A stretch of DNA of 64,000 nt, from assembly GCA_035995205.1 (NCBI GenBank), contig DASYKS010000037.1:1-64000 (forward strand), written 5' to 3'. The notes under the pieces were generated by a model. It saw only the letters and a program-made list of their open reading frames with translations. It was not told the DNA's origin and did no database searches. Below are positions 41,735-50,934 of the stretch, piece after piece; positions within the stretch are counted from its first letter, which is position 1, and the number at the start of each line of letters is the position of its first letter. A program made the position numbers and the translations under genes. Source of the DNA: DASYKS01 sp035995205. GTDB lineage: Bacteria; Acidobacteriota; Thermoanaerobaculia; Multivoradales; UBA5704.

Positions 41735-44350
41735 ATGCTCTCCTCCAGTTTGCGGCGAGGTGCTCTGGCGCTCAGCCTCTTCTCCATTCCCTCCCTCGGG
41801 CAGGCCGATCTCGCGCCGCGCCTGGTGCGCGACATCGATGAGACCTCCTATGCCGGCAGCTCCAGCCCGCGCCAGTTCGGGAGTGTGGAGTTCGGCGTGG
41901 CGTTCACCGCCTTCGGCGGGCGCGAGCTGTGGATCAGCTCCGAGCGGAACGAGGCCTACCGGCGGGTCCTGCGGCGCGAGGAGATCCGGCAATTGGGAGG
42001 CCCTTTCTATGCCGCCCGCGAGGCGGGGGGCGACTGGAGCTTCTGGCTCGCCGTGGGGAATCCGTACGACACGGTATTCCGAGCCGGCGGCAAGCCCGTG
42101 GGCCGGCTCGGCGCGGTCTACGAGAACCAAGAATGGTGGGACAGTCCCATCCTCTTCGAGGCCGGCCGCGGATCGGGGCTCGGTCTGTGGACGATCAGCA
42201 TCAACGGTCCCGTCGAGCTCGCCCGGCCGCTACCGCTCCCGGACGGCCGTCTGCTGCGGGATTTCACGCCCGGGCGATTGGAGAGCTACTTCATCGCCCG
42301 CCATCCCACGCTGGGGACCGCTCTGTGGAAGACCGACGGCTCGAAGGCCGGCACTCTGGCCGTGACCGCTCCGTCCCCCGGGCAAACCATCCCTTTGTTG
42401 CTCGCCGGCTCCCTGCGCCGGCGCCTCCTCCTAGCGATCTCCGGCGGCGAGCCCGAGCTGTGGTGGAGCGATGGCTCGCCCCGCGGGCTCCGCCCCTTCC
42501 TGGAGATCGTCAAGGGCCGTGAGGCGGCCACGGTGTCCGCGGCGCGGGTGGTGGAGGGCCGGGCGTTCCTGGTGATCGACGACGGCCGGCAAGGCCGGCA
42601 AGGCCGGCAGCTCTGGACCAGCGACGGGACGGCGGCGGGCACTCTCCGGATCTCAGGCTTCGCACCCGATCCGCTCCGGCAGATCGACCTCCCCTCCCTC
42701 CGCGTAGCCGGGCGCTGGTATTTTATCGCCGACGACGGCGTCCATGGCCGCGAGCTCTGGCGGACCGACGGAACGCGGCAAGGGACGCAGCTCGTGGTCG
42801 ATCTCTGTCCGGGGCCGTGCGGCAGCGATCCGCAGGATCTTTCCTTCCGAGATTTCGGCGGCCCTAAGGGCGTCCTCTTCACCGCTGCCACGCCGGAGGG
42901 TCCCCGCGCGCTCTGGCAAACGGACGGCACGCCGCAAGGGACCTCGCGGCTGACCTCGCCGGGGGTCGAAGCCACCACCGGGATCCAATACGGCAGCTTA
43001 TTCGCCGCGCGAACCGCCGCCTTGGGCGACGAGCTATGGATCACCGGCGGAACGCCCGAGACCACGAAGCTGTTGACCGACCTGGGGCTCCAAGACGACA
43101 GCGGCTCCCATCCCTCTCCCCTCGGCGCCTTCGGCAACCGGCTCTTCTTCCGGACCGACGCCCCGACGGTGGAAAACGGACTCTGGACGAGCGACGGCAC
43201 CACCGCCGGGACTCAACCGATTCCGACTCCACCGGTTCTGGACGAGCGCGGCGGCCTTGGTGGGGTCAGCCTCGGCGAGCGCATGCTCTTCCTGGGCTCG
43301 ACCCGCGCGTTGGGCAGCCCCGGCACTCTCTGGTCGACCGACGATAGGGGGGCCGGATTCTTGCGGCTCACGCCGCGGGGGGTGGTCGTGCAGTCGCGCC
43401 TGGACATCGTCGGGACCCGCGCCGTCTTCTTCGCCACGGATGCCGAGCACGGATACGAGCTCTGGGCGACCGAGGGCACGCCGGCATCGACTCACCTCGT
43501 CGTCGATCTCGTGCCGGGCCCGGACCCGGGCGGATTGGATCTGGTCCGATTCCCGCGGGGCGACCAGCTCCTCTTCCGTGGATGGAACACCTCCGAGCTC
43601 TGGCTCACCGACGGCACGGCCGAGGGAACGCGCCGCCTGATCGACGTCGATCCGCTCCTCGCCCCTCTCGAGCGCTCCGACAAGGTCTCGGTGGCCGAGG
43701 TCGGGGGCAAGCTCTTCTTCCTCGGGGCGGCCGAGGTCGGCGGTGAGGTCGATCTCTGGGTGTCGGACGGCACGGCGGCCGGGACCGCTCCGTTGAGCTA
43801 TGCCGATTCCACGGCAACCTTCGGAGATTTCTTCCGCACTACCAACCACCTGTACTTCACGGTGATCGTCGACGATCCGGAGAGCGGCTTCGATACCACG
43901 CACTTGTGGATCACGGACGGCACTCCAGCCGGTACCTACCAGGTCCCCGCACGGCCGCGCGGACCTTTCGATAATCCGCTGCCGCCGATGCCTTTCGGCG
44001 ACCGCCTCGTTTTTACCGGTGAAAATTCCAGCTTCTGGATCACCGACGGGACCTCGGCGGGGACTTTCCCCATTCTCGATCCGCGGGGAAACGAAATCTC
44101 GAGGTACGAAAGCCACTCCATCGAGTTCAAGAACCATCTGGTCTTCTCCGTCCTCGGCGACGATGGCGAGGACGGCCCGTGCTATGTCTGGAACGGCGCG
44201 GGCGTCACGGTACGGCTGCTCGAAAACCTTTCCTGCAGCTCCTTCTTTGCCGCGGGAGACCGCCTCTACTTCAACGGATTCCAGCCGCAGACCGGGGCGG
44301 AGCTGTGGGTGTTGGAGGAGATTTCACCTGCTCCGCCACCCAGGCCTTGA
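41735..44350 (+). CDS. Secreted ELWxxDGT-repeat protein
   Basis: The 871-residue protein has a signal peptide (GALALSLFSIPSLGQ) and about thirteen repeats of the ELWxxDGTxxGT form, for example LWKTDGSKAGT, LWTSDGTAAGT, LWRTDGTRQGT, LWATEGTPAST, LWLTDGTAEGT and FWITDGTSAGT. These repeats build beta-propeller-like domains in secreted or surface proteins of myxobacteria and acidobacteria. Their ligands are unknown. The gene converges on the DUF885 gene and overlaps it by 80 bases at the 3' end. Confidence 0.85.
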   Translation: MLSSSLRRGALALSLFSIPSLGQADLAPRLVRDIDETSYAGSSSPRQFGSVEFGVAFTAFGGRELWISSERNEAYRRVLRREEIRQLGGPFYAAREAGGDWSFWLAVGNPYDTVFRAGGKPVGRLGAVYENQEWWDSPILFEAGRGSGLGLWTISINGPVELARPLPLPDGRLLRDFTPGRLESYFIARHPTLGTALWKTDGSKAGTLAVTAPSPGQTIPLLLAGSLRRRLLLAISGGEPELWWSDGSPRGLRPFLEIVKGREAATVSAARVVEGRAFLVIDDGRQGRQGRQLWTSDGTAAGTLRISGFAPDPLRQIDLPSLRVAGRWYFIADDGVHGRELWRTDGTRQGTQLVVDLCPGPCGSDPQDLSFRDFGGPKGVLFTAATPEGPRALWQTDGTPQGTSRLTSPGVEATTGIQYGSLFAARTAALGDELWITGGTPETTKLLTDLGLQDDSGSHPSPLGAFGNRLFFRTDAPTVENGLWTSDGTTAGTQPIPTPPVLDERGGLGGVSLGERMLFLGSTRALGSPGTLWSTDDRGAGFLRLTPRGVVVQSRLDIVGTRAVFFATDAEHGYELWATEGTPASTHLVVDLVPGPDPGGLDLVRFPRGDQLLFRGWNTSELWLTDGTAEGTRRLIDVDPLLAPLERSDKVSVAEVGGKLFFLGAAEVGGEVDLWVSDGTAAGTAPLSYADSTATFGDFFRTTNHLYFTVIVDDPESGFDTTHLWITDGTPAGTYQVPARPRGPFDNPLPPMPFGDRLVFTGENSSFWITDGTSAGTFPILDPRGNEISRYESHSIEFKNHLVFSVLGDDGEDGPCYVWNGAGVTVRLLENLSCSSFFAAGDRLYFNGFQPQTGAELWVLEEISPAPPPRP

Positions 44351-46142
44351 CGCTCGCATCCAGCAGATCGAGCGGCAGCTGGCCGTGGCCCAGCAGGTGG
44401 TCGTGGAAGGCGCGCAGATCGAACGCCGGACCCAGCTGCTTTTCGGCGTAGGAACGTAGCTCGCGGATCTTGAGCTCTCCGACCTTGTAGACCGGAACGG
44501 TGCCCGGCCGGGAGATCACGCGGTTGACTTCGTTCTCGATTTCGAGCGCGCTCCGGGCCGAATTCGCGGTGTAATAGTCGATCGCCTGCTGGCGCGTCCA
44601 TCCCCGGTCGTGGATGCCGGTATCGACCACCAGGCGGATCGCCCGCCAGATCTCGTTGGAAAGCCGGCCGAAGTTCGAATAGGGATCTTTATAAAGCCCC
44701 AGCTCGGTGCCGAGGCTCTCGGCGTAGAGCGCCCAGCCTTCGCCGAAAGCGGGATAGACGTCCCACTTGCGCCACTCGGGCAGGTCTTCCAACTCCTGGG
44801 CGATCGAGTACTGGAGATGATGGCCCGGCACGGCCTCGTGAAGGATCAACGCTTCCATCTGCCACTTGGGGCGCGACTTCAAGTCGTAGGTATTGACCAG
44901 GAACCAGCCCGGCATGCCGGTTGAGAACGTTCCGCTGCTGTAATACCCGCTGGGCGCCGACTTGGCCCCCTCCCCTTCCAGCGCCCTGACGCCATACGGA
45001 AGCCGCGGCAGATGGCGGAAGAGCTTGACCAGCTCGGGATCGATGCGCTTGGCGATGTCGCGGTAGGCCGCCACCAGATCCTCGGGCTTGTCGTAGAAGA
45101 AACGCGGATCGGTGCGCAGGAAGCGCGAAAACTCGTCGAAGCTGCCGGTAAAACCGGTCGAGGCGATCACCGCGTCCATTTCCCCGCGAATGCGCCGGAC
45201 CTCCGAGAGGCCGAGCTCGTGGATCTGTTCCGGCGTGTAGTCGGTAGTCGTGCTGACCCGCAGCATGTAGGAATAGAAAGCCTTGCCATCCGGCAGGTCT
45301 TTGACGGCGATGGTCTCGCGGGCGCCTGGAACGTAGGTGCCGGCCAGGTAGTCGCGAAGCTTGCGGACGGCCGGCTCCACCTGGTCAGTGAAGACGCGGA
45401 CGGCCTCGCGCTTCAGCCGCTCCCGTTCCGCCGCGGGGATCGATTCGGGAATCGCCTGGAACGGCTCCAGCACGGGGCTCTGCCGAGGATCGTCGACCAG
45501 CAGGCCGCCCACCCGGCCGGCTACGCCGGAGAGCGTCACCCGCGGCGGCGTGATCCCCGTGGCCAAGCCCTCGGCCAGCTTCGCGATCGTCGAGTCCACC
45601 GCGCCGGGAAAACCGCGGAGGCGCGCGAGGATCGTCTCGTAGTCGGCGACGGTGCGGGTCGGCAGGTACGGCAGGTACGTGGTGAGATCCAGATCGATGC
45701 CGCTCATGGGTCCGATCAGGAGGGTCGAGAAGCGCTCGAACCGCTCGTCGTCGCTCAGGAACCAGCGGCGGAGCAGATCGAAATCGACCTGCTCTTCCGG
45801 CGAGAGCCGCGAGCGGTCGATCGAGGCGAGGGCGTCCAGCTCCAAGCGGACGATCCGGCGGCTCAGCGCGGCGGCCTCGGGCGACCGGTCGGGCCAGCGA
45901 CCCCCGAGATCGCCGAGGTCGGGATAGCCCACCACGATCGCCAGACCGGGAGACTCGCGAAGGGAGGTCTCCCAGTAGAGATCGAAGAACCGCTTGAGGC
46001 GCGCGCTGTCGGTCTCCGCCGGCTCGCGAGACGCCACGAACGTCTCGATCCGGTGGACCGACTCGGCAAGGTCGGGCGGTAGGGTCGCGCCCGCGACGGA
46101 TGCCAGAAGGAGGACGACAAGGAGAAAGACAAGGGCTTTCAT
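44271..46142 (-). CDS. DUF885 family putative metallopeptidase, exported
   Basis: ATG 46142 opens a signal peptide (ALVFLLVVLLLASVAGA). The 623-residue protein matches DUF885: LKRFFDLYWETSLRESPGLA near the start, SMxxGIDLDLTTYLPYLP, and the strongly conserved HEAVPGHHLQ motif at residues 435-444. A glutamate-containing FGEGWALYAESLG motif downstream would complete a zinc site of the HExxH type. The family is thought to be periplasmic peptidases. Its last 27 codons overlap the convergent ELWxxDGT gene. Confidence 0.88.
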   Translation of the reverse strand: MKALVFLLVVLLLASVAGATLPPDLAESVHRIETFVASREPAETDSARLKRFFDLYWETSLRESPGLAIVVGYPDLGDLGGRWPDRSPEAAALSRRIVRLELDALASIDRSRLSPEEQVDFDLLRRWFLSDDERFERFSTLLIGPMSGIDLDLTTYLPYLPTRTVADYETILARLRGFPGAVDSTIAKLAEGLATGITPPRVTLSGVAGRVGGLLVDDPRQSPVLEPFQAIPESIPAAERERLKREAVRVFTDQVEPAVRKLRDYLAGTYVPGARETIAVKDLPDGKAFYSYMLRVSTTTDYTPEQIHELGLSEVRRIRGEMDAVIASTGFTGSFDEFSRFLRTDPRFFYDKPEDLVAAYRDIAKRIDPELVKLFRHLPRLPYGVRALEGEGAKSAPSGYYSSGTFSTGMPGWFLVNTYDLKSRPKWQMEALILHEAVPGHHLQYSIAQELEDLPEWRKWDVYPAFGEGWALYAESLGTELGLYKDPYSNFGRLSNEIWRAIRLVVDTGIHDRGWTRQQAIDYYTANSARSALEIENEVNRVISRPGTVPVYKVGELKIRELRSYAEKQLGPAFDLRAFHDHLLGHGQLPLDLLDASVKAWVAEQVKSPPTPTAPPRSAAGIR

Positions 46143-46249
46143 GCCGTGATTGTGCCTCAGGTGCCCCGGAGAAAGGCACTCGGCCGGTGCACTCTCCGAC
46201 CCCAGGCGCCCTCCGACGATTCGAACCTGGCTGACAAGGGAAATCCCTG

Positions 46250-46278
46250 TTGGCACGGAAGGCAAAAGGGACTACCCT
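46250..46278 (+). promoter_or_regulatory. Promoter of the BrnT toxin pair
   Basis: TTGGCA (46250-46255) and TACCCT (46273-46278) are separated by 17 bases. Transcription would begin at about 46285, the same base as the GTG start of the toxin gene, implying a leaderless message. I find no ribosome site before the GTG. Confidence 0.4.
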
Positions 46279-46284
46279 TGATCC

Positions 46285-46557
46285 GTGCAGCTGGAATGGG
46301 ACCCCTGGAAGGCGTTACAAAACCTTCGCAAGCATGGAGTCTCCTTTACTGAGGCTGCTACGGCTCTCGGAGACCCGCTCAGCGAAACTGCCCCAGATCC
46401 CGCCCATTCGGAAGAAGAGGATCGGTATCTGACGGTGGGCCGCTCAACGCAAAGGCGGCTGCTGATTGTGGCCCATACCGAGCGCGGCAACCGATTCCGT
46501 ATCATCAGTGCCAGAGAGCTGACTCGCGCAGAGAGAAAAACCTATGAGGAAAGATGA
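46285..46557 (+). CDS. brnT: BrnT family toxin
   Basis: The 90-residue protein has the BrnT pattern: EWDPWKALQNLRKHGVSF at the start, FxEA-like helix (TEAATALGDP), an RLLIVAHTERG strand, and the C-terminal RIISARELTRAERKTYEE. BrnT is a RelE-fold ribonuclease-type toxin neutralised by the downstream BrnA antitoxin. GTG is the start codon. The next gene begins 14 bases before its stop. Confidence 0.88.
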   Translation: MQLEWDPWKALQNLRKHGVSFTEAATALGDPLSETAPDPAHSEEEDRYLTVGRSTQRRLLIVAHTERGNRFRIISARELTRAERKTYEER

Positions 46558-46777
46558 GAAAGACGATGACCTCGAGCCGGAATACGACCTTCGGGCGCTC
46601 TTGAAGGACAGCGTACAAGGCAAGTATGCCGAGCGTTTTCAGCAAGGAACTAACTTAGTGCTTCTCGACCCTGAGGTGGCCAAGGCGTTTCCTGATTCTC
46701 AGGCGGTCAACGACGCCCTACGACTGGTCATCCAGCTCTCTCAGATCCCGGAGCCCCATAAAGAGGTCGCCACCTGA
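46544..46777 (+). CDS. Antitoxin of the BrnT pair
   Basis: The 77-residue protein overlaps the BrnT gene. Its N-terminal half is acidic (KDEKDDDLEPEYDLRALL) and its C-terminal half carries a ribbon-helix-helix-like segment (NLVLLDPEVAKAFPDSQAVN). Order and size fit a BrnA-type antitoxin, although the usual BrnA signature is not obvious. It probably autoregulates the pair. Confidence 0.75.
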   Translation: MRKDEKDDDLEPEYDLRALLKDSVQGKYAERFQQGTNLVLLDPEVAKAFPDSQAVNDALRLVIQLSQIPEPHKEVAT

Positions 46778-46822
46778 ACATCTGTGGGAGCTGACAAGAT
46801 TTCGAGATCTGCCGTCGCCTTT

Positions 46823-46880
46823 GACAGGCGTCGACAACGAGATGGCGGAGCTGGGCTTCGCCAATTTTCCCGCCATTTGG
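46823..46880 (+). pseudogene. Short duplicate fragment of the reductase gene at 47615-48262
   Basis: Bases 46831-46880 match 47787-47835 closely (TCGACAACGA, GATGGCGGAG, CTGGGCTTCG in the same order), corresponding to protein IDNEMAELGFDNFGAW. Nothing of the rest of the gene is present. Confidence 0.65.
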
Positions 46881-46927
46881 AGCGGACGCGCCGCAATCTT
46901 CGGTCGGAGCGCCCGGCTCCCAAGCCC

Positions 46928-47365
46928 TTATCGCTTGGTTAGCTCCAACTGCCCCTGAAGCATCGGACCGTCCGGGCAGTTTTGTGGCGTATTGAATTCT
47001 CCGCGTAGCCCGTTGCCTTCTCGGGTGGCCAGGCTCGACCAGCCGCAGCCCCCGAAGACCGGGGGTGCTTGGAGTCCGGTGACGAGCACCAGGTTGGAAA
47101 TCAAGGGGGAGATGACCGCGCTCCCACTCCCCTGGGCGTCAGGGCACCGCCCTTCCCAATTGCCGATAAAATCAAGACCGTCTTGGACCACGGCGAGGGA
47201 GATTGTGCAGGTGGTGCGGTTGGAGTTGGTGAGGGCCACCGAACCGGACCAGGTCCCGGCGAGAGCAACCGGCCCGGTCGGCCTCGGCTCGGACGGAGAG
47301 GAACCTCCTCCGCAACCCGAAAACATGAGCACCAGGCACAGGGCAGCCATTCCGGTCCACCGCAT
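46928..47365 (-). CDS. Small lipoprotein of unknown function
   Basis: ATG 47365 has GGAGGAG upstream. The 145-residue product has a lipoprotein signal (AALCLVLMFSGC) and a Ser/Pro linker. A beta-rich domain follows with cysteine pairs (TTCTISLAVVQDG, GRCPDAQG, FGGCGWSSL, PQNCPDG), suggesting two disulphides. Its strand pattern (LAGTWSGSVALTNSN) recalls lipocalin-like or THAP-like small domains but no family is certain. Confidence 0.6.
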   Translation of the reverse strand: MRWTGMAALCLVLMFSGCGGGSSPSEPRPTGPVALAGTWSGSVALTNSNRTTCTISLAVVQDGLDFIGNWEGRCPDAQGSGSAVISPLISNLVLVTGLQAPPVFGGCGWSSLATREGNGLRGEFNTPQNCPDGPMLQGQLELTKR

Positions 47366-47614
47366 AATAATCTCCTCCAAATTCTCGAGGCGTAAAGTTG
47401 CCACCAACCGTATCAAGCAGCTCCGAAGTCTGTCGATACCCATTTGACACGAGGTGTGGAGGCCAGGAAACCGCGGCAAGAAAACCTCCCAGCGAGCTTC
47501 TAGCCAGGTCGCCGGCATCAGTACCGGCCCAGTCGATGTCGGAAGAGAGACGACGCGATAGACTTCTCCTTCAACCAAGGACCACCCCCCACGAATCCTC
47601 AGCGAGGAATGTAA

Positions 47615-48262
47615 GTGTCAAAACTCCGAGTCCGAAGCTTCGCGGTCTCCCTCGACGGTTACGGCGCCGGGCCGAATCAGGATCTCGACCACCCGCTCGG
47701 CGAAAGAGGCCCTGAGCTCATGGAGTGGTTTTTCACCACCCGCGCCTGGCGCAAAATGCACGGGCAGGACGGCGGCGAGACGGGAATCGACAACGAAATG
47801 GCGGAGCTGGGCTTCGACAATTTCGGCGCCTGGATTCTCGGGCGCAACATGTTCGGTCCGGTGCGCGGCCCCTGGCCGGACGATAGCTGGAAAGGCTGGT
47901 GGGGCGACGAGCCGCCGTACCACGTACCCACCTTCGTACTCACCCATCACCCCCGAGCGCCGCTCCAGATGGCCGGAGGTACCACGTTTCACTTCGTCAC
48001 CGACGGCATCCATTCCGCCCTGGAGCAGGCGAAGGAGGCTGCCGGAGATCGAGACGTCCGCCTCGGCGGCGGGGTCTCTACGATCCGGCAATACCTGCGC
48101 GCCGGCCTGATCGACGAGCTGCACCTCGCCCTCCGGCCAGTGTTGCTCGGCACCGGGGAGCACCTTCTGCACGAGATTGACCTGCGCTCTCTGGGCTATG
48201 AAGTCGCGAAGTCCGTCGCGGGCGAACGGGCAACGCATGTCTTTCTGCGGAAGGGTGCGTGA
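47615..48262 (+). CDS. RibD C-terminal/dihydrofolate reductase-like protein
   Basis: The 215-residue protein has the fold of the dihydrofolate reductase/RibD-C family: VRSFAVSLDGYGAGP at the N terminus, WILGRNMFGP, and the nucleotide-binding end VRLGGGVSTIRQYLRAGLIDELHLALRPVLLG. Such stand-alone proteins are common and usually of unknown substrate. The start is taken as GTG 47615, with GAGGA eight bases upstream. A fragment of the same gene is present 950 bases to the left. Confidence 0.85.
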   Translation: MSKLRVRSFAVSLDGYGAGPNQDLDHPLGERGPELMEWFFTTRAWRKMHGQDGGETGIDNEMAELGFDNFGAWILGRNMFGPVRGPWPDDSWKGWWGDEPPYHVPTFVLTHHPRAPLQMAGGTTFHFVTDGIHSALEQAKEAAGDRDVRLGGGVSTIRQYLRAGLIDELHLALRPVLLGTGEHLLHEIDLRSLGYEVAKSVAGERATHVFLRKGA

Positions 48263-48300
48263 AGTGACCGGAAATGAATCTGTTGGAAAGCGTGGGTTAG

Positions 48301-48855
48301 TTAGAGGGCTGCCTCTGGAAATGCCGAAGCGAATGCGTCGCAGAGTCCATCGTAATACCCCCAGCCGATCCCATGGGCTGACCTGGCGACCTCCTGAAGG
48401 CGGTCTTGCAATGCCGGGCGTTCCGAATCAGGAAGATCCATGATGGCCTTGATCGCTCTGGCATACATGTGTAAGAGCGCATCGTAGAATTCCTCGTCGA
48501 TGTCGCCATATTCGAGCGTGAACTGGTTGCCAGACTCCACGAAGTGGACCATCAACTCGATCTCTCCACGCACGTCACGTACGGCCTTCCGGTATTCGCT
48601 GAGCGCTTTCTTCGCTTTGGAAATCTGAATCGGCTGCTTGCGGAAGACGTCCGGATACATGCAATCAGTGACGACCTCCTTGTAGTGAGCAAGAGGGTTC
48701 TGCTGGAGGCCCAGACGAGCTTCCACGAACTGCTGATTACCAGGCGAGAGGCCATACAGATCTCGTATGAGATCCAAGAGCGCGGATTGATCAAGACGTG
48801 AGACCGCCGCCTTCACAGCAGACCATCGCGGCTTCGACTGTTGTTTTCGAGACAT
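48301..48855 (-). CDS. Helical cytoplasmic protein (DUF6155-like)
   Basis: The 184-residue protein is mainly helical and soluble: SALLDLIRDLYGLSPGNQQF near the start, CMYPDVFRKQPIQISKAKKAL in the middle, and YYDGLCDAFASAF at the end. The pattern resembles DUF6155-type proteins, a family without known function; the match is from memory and uncertain. ATG 48855 is used. It converges on the reductase gene. Confidence 0.5.
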   Translation of the reverse strand: MSRKQQSKPRWSAVKAAVSRLDQSALLDLIRDLYGLSPGNQQFVEARLGLQQNPLAHYKEVVTDCMYPDVFRKQPIQISKAKKALSEYRKAVRDVRGEIELMVHFVESGNQFTLEYGDIDEEFYDALLHMYARAIKAIMDLPDSERPALQDRLQEVARSAHGIGWGYYDGLCDAFASAFPEAAL

Positions 48856-48953
48856 GACAGAAGACGGCTCCTGGTCCGACGAGGATAGAATCCCCGCGCA
48901 GCCGACTGGGTGGAGCACCCGTCGAAGCGAATCCGCGCGGCACGGGAGGAACA

Positions 48954-50915
48954 TTGAGAGCTTCGCACAAATCCCCAAGGCCGTGCCTCGTGCTCGCATG
49001 GAGCTTGATCGCCCTGTTCGCTCTCGGACGCGCCGCCGGAGCCGAGTCTCGGTGGCGGCAACTTCCGCTTTCCGGCGGCCCGGTTCTTTCGATCGCCGCG
49101 GCGCCTTCCGATCCGCGGGTCGTCTATGCGGTTCCTTACGGTGGCGGCGTGTTTCGGAGCGACGACGGTGGAGACACTTGGGCTTCCCCAAGCGCTGCGG
49201 CTTCGATGCGGGGATACGGCCGGGTGTCGGTGTCGACCGTGGACCCGCGCGATGTGGCGCTCACCGCCACGCAGTTGCCCAGTCTTCATTTCGCCCGCAG
49301 CCGGGACGGCGGTGTCACCTGGAAGCGGGTCACAGTCGGCTCAGCGGCTCAAGACGGCGGCGTGATCGAGGTCGTCTACGACCCAGCGGATACGGCGCGC
49401 CTCTATGCCCGTACCTATAGCGGCCTCTTCCTTTCGACGAACGACGGCCGGAGCTGGCGGCGGCTAGCCTTCGCCGGCTCGTGGGTCTTGCGCCTCTACG
49501 TCGATCCGCACGTTCCGACCCGGCTCCTCGCCCTGGTCCAGCTCCCCCAGGGCACCGCCCTTCTCGTGAGCGGCGACGGCGGCATCACCTGGATCGAGCG
49601 ATTCTCGTCGAATTTCCTCGGCGGCGTTCTCACTTTCGCCGTGGATCCGGTCCACACCGAAACGCTCAATCTCACCTACGGCGTCGGCCTGCTGGTGAGC
49701 GAGGACGACGGCGTGACCTGGCGGGATGCCGGCGGGGCGAGAGATCTCGTAGGTCTCACCGACCTCGCTACGACGCCGGGCGGCACCCTGCTCGCGGCGA
49801 GCTATTACGGTGTCGAGCGCAGCACAAACCGGGGGGAGACGTTCGGCCGGCAGCGGACCGGCGATTCGATCAACCGGCTCGCGGTCGCCTCGAACGGAAC
49901 GGTCTACGCCGCCGCCGACTCCGGGATCTGGCGCTCGACGACCGACGGTGCAACCTGGAGTCCCGCCCATCAAGGCGTTATAGGCCAGTTCATTCTCGGT
50001 CTCGCGGCGAGTGGCGGACCGCAGCCGACGTTGCTTGCCGCGGGTAAAGGATTGTTCCGTAGCGCCACGGAGGGCGAGAGTTGGTCGCTGGTCCCGAGCT
50101 CAAGCGGGATCGGCTATTTCAATCCCTTCTTTCCGCCCTACCTACTGAGGTACTCCCCCGGCGATCCGAAGCTCGCATTCGCCGTGCTCGACGGGGGCGT
50201 TTTTCGCAGCCCGGACGGCGGCGTCACCTGGCGCCAGATCGGCCTCCTTCGAGGCTACGGCTTGGGCAGGGTCGAGTCGCCGCGTTTCGCCTTCGCGTTC
50301 GATCCGAGCGATCCGCGAAAGGTTTATTTCTTCGCCGGCTTCGCGGGCCCGCTCGACTCTCCCCGCCGAAGCTTTTCGTTCTATAGCGACGATGGCGGCG
50401 AAACCTGGACCCGCCGATTCCGCGCACCCGAGCTGACGAGCGCCGCGATCGATCCGCATCGGACGAACACCCTGGTCGGCACCACCGCGAAAGGCCTCCT
50501 CCGAAGCGACGACCGCGGCCTGCATTGGCGACCGATCGGCCCCGAGGTCGGCAAGCCCACGGTCGTGGCCTTCGATCCGCGCGGGATGCTTTACGCCGGC
50601 ACCGAAAGCGCGGGAGTCTGGGCGAGCCGCGATGGCGGTACAACGTTCCGGCCGCTCGGCAGCGGCCTCGATGGAGCCCGCATCGCCACGTTGCTCGCGG
50701 ACCCTCTCCGGCCGGGCCGCCTGTTCGCCACCGTTCCCCGGCGCGGCGTCTTCCTCTGGGACGGAGAAATGACTGCCTGGCAAAAGCTCGCCCTCGACTT
50801 CCCTGCCGCGGCGTTCGAGGAGGGCCTGATCGCCCTCGATTCTTCGGGGGAAGGATCGCTCTACGCCGCAACCTGGGGCCGGGGGGTCTATCGGCTGGAC
50901 CTGGGAGACCTGTAG
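48954..50915 (+). CDS. Secreted BNR/sortilin-like beta-propeller protein
   Basis: The 653-residue protein starts at TTG 48954 with GGGAGG upstream and has a signal peptide (LVLAWSLIALFALGRAAGA). It contains many repeats of the BNR/Asp-box type: RSDDGGDTWASP, RSRDGGVTWKRV, STNDGRSWRRL, VSGDGGITWIER, RSPDGGVTWRQI and YSDDGGETWTRR. This indicates a seven-bladed or double propeller as in sortilin/VPS10 and sialidase-like proteins. No sialidase catalytic arginines are evident, so a binding or sensing role is more likely than an enzyme. Confidence 0.82.
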   Translation: MRASHKSPRPCLVLAWSLIALFALGRAAGAESRWRQLPLSGGPVLSIAAAPSDPRVVYAVPYGGGVFRSDDGGDTWASPSAAASMRGYGRVSVSTVDPRDVALTATQLPSLHFARSRDGGVTWKRVTVGSAAQDGGVIEVVYDPADTARLYARTYSGLFLSTNDGRSWRRLAFAGSWVLRLYVDPHVPTRLLALVQLPQGTALLVSGDGGITWIERFSSNFLGGVLTFAVDPVHTETLNLTYGVGLLVSEDDGVTWRDAGGARDLVGLTDLATTPGGTLLAASYYGVERSTNRGETFGRQRTGDSINRLAVASNGTVYAAADSGIWRSTTDGATWSPAHQGVIGQFILGLAASGGPQPTLLAAGKGLFRSATEGESWSLVPSSSGIGYFNPFFPPYLLRYSPGDPKLAFAVLDGGVFRSPDGGVTWRQIGLLRGYGLGRVESPRFAFAFDPSDPRKVYFFAGFAGPLDSPRRSFSFYSDDGGETWTRRFRAPELTSAAIDPHRTNTLVGTTAKGLLRSDDRGLHWRPIGPEVGKPTVVAFDPRGMLYAGTESAGVWASRDGGTTFRPLGSGLDGARIATLLADPLRPGRLFATVPRRGVFLWDGEMTAWQKLALDFPAAAFEEGLIALDSSGEGSLYAATWGRGVYRLDLGDL

Positions 50916-50934
50916 ACGCCACCGCGGAAACCTC

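Noticed and set aside
48954..50915. Sialidase
   Set aside because: The protein has Asp-box repeats but I do not see the arginine triad or the Tyr/Glu nucleophile pair of sialidases.
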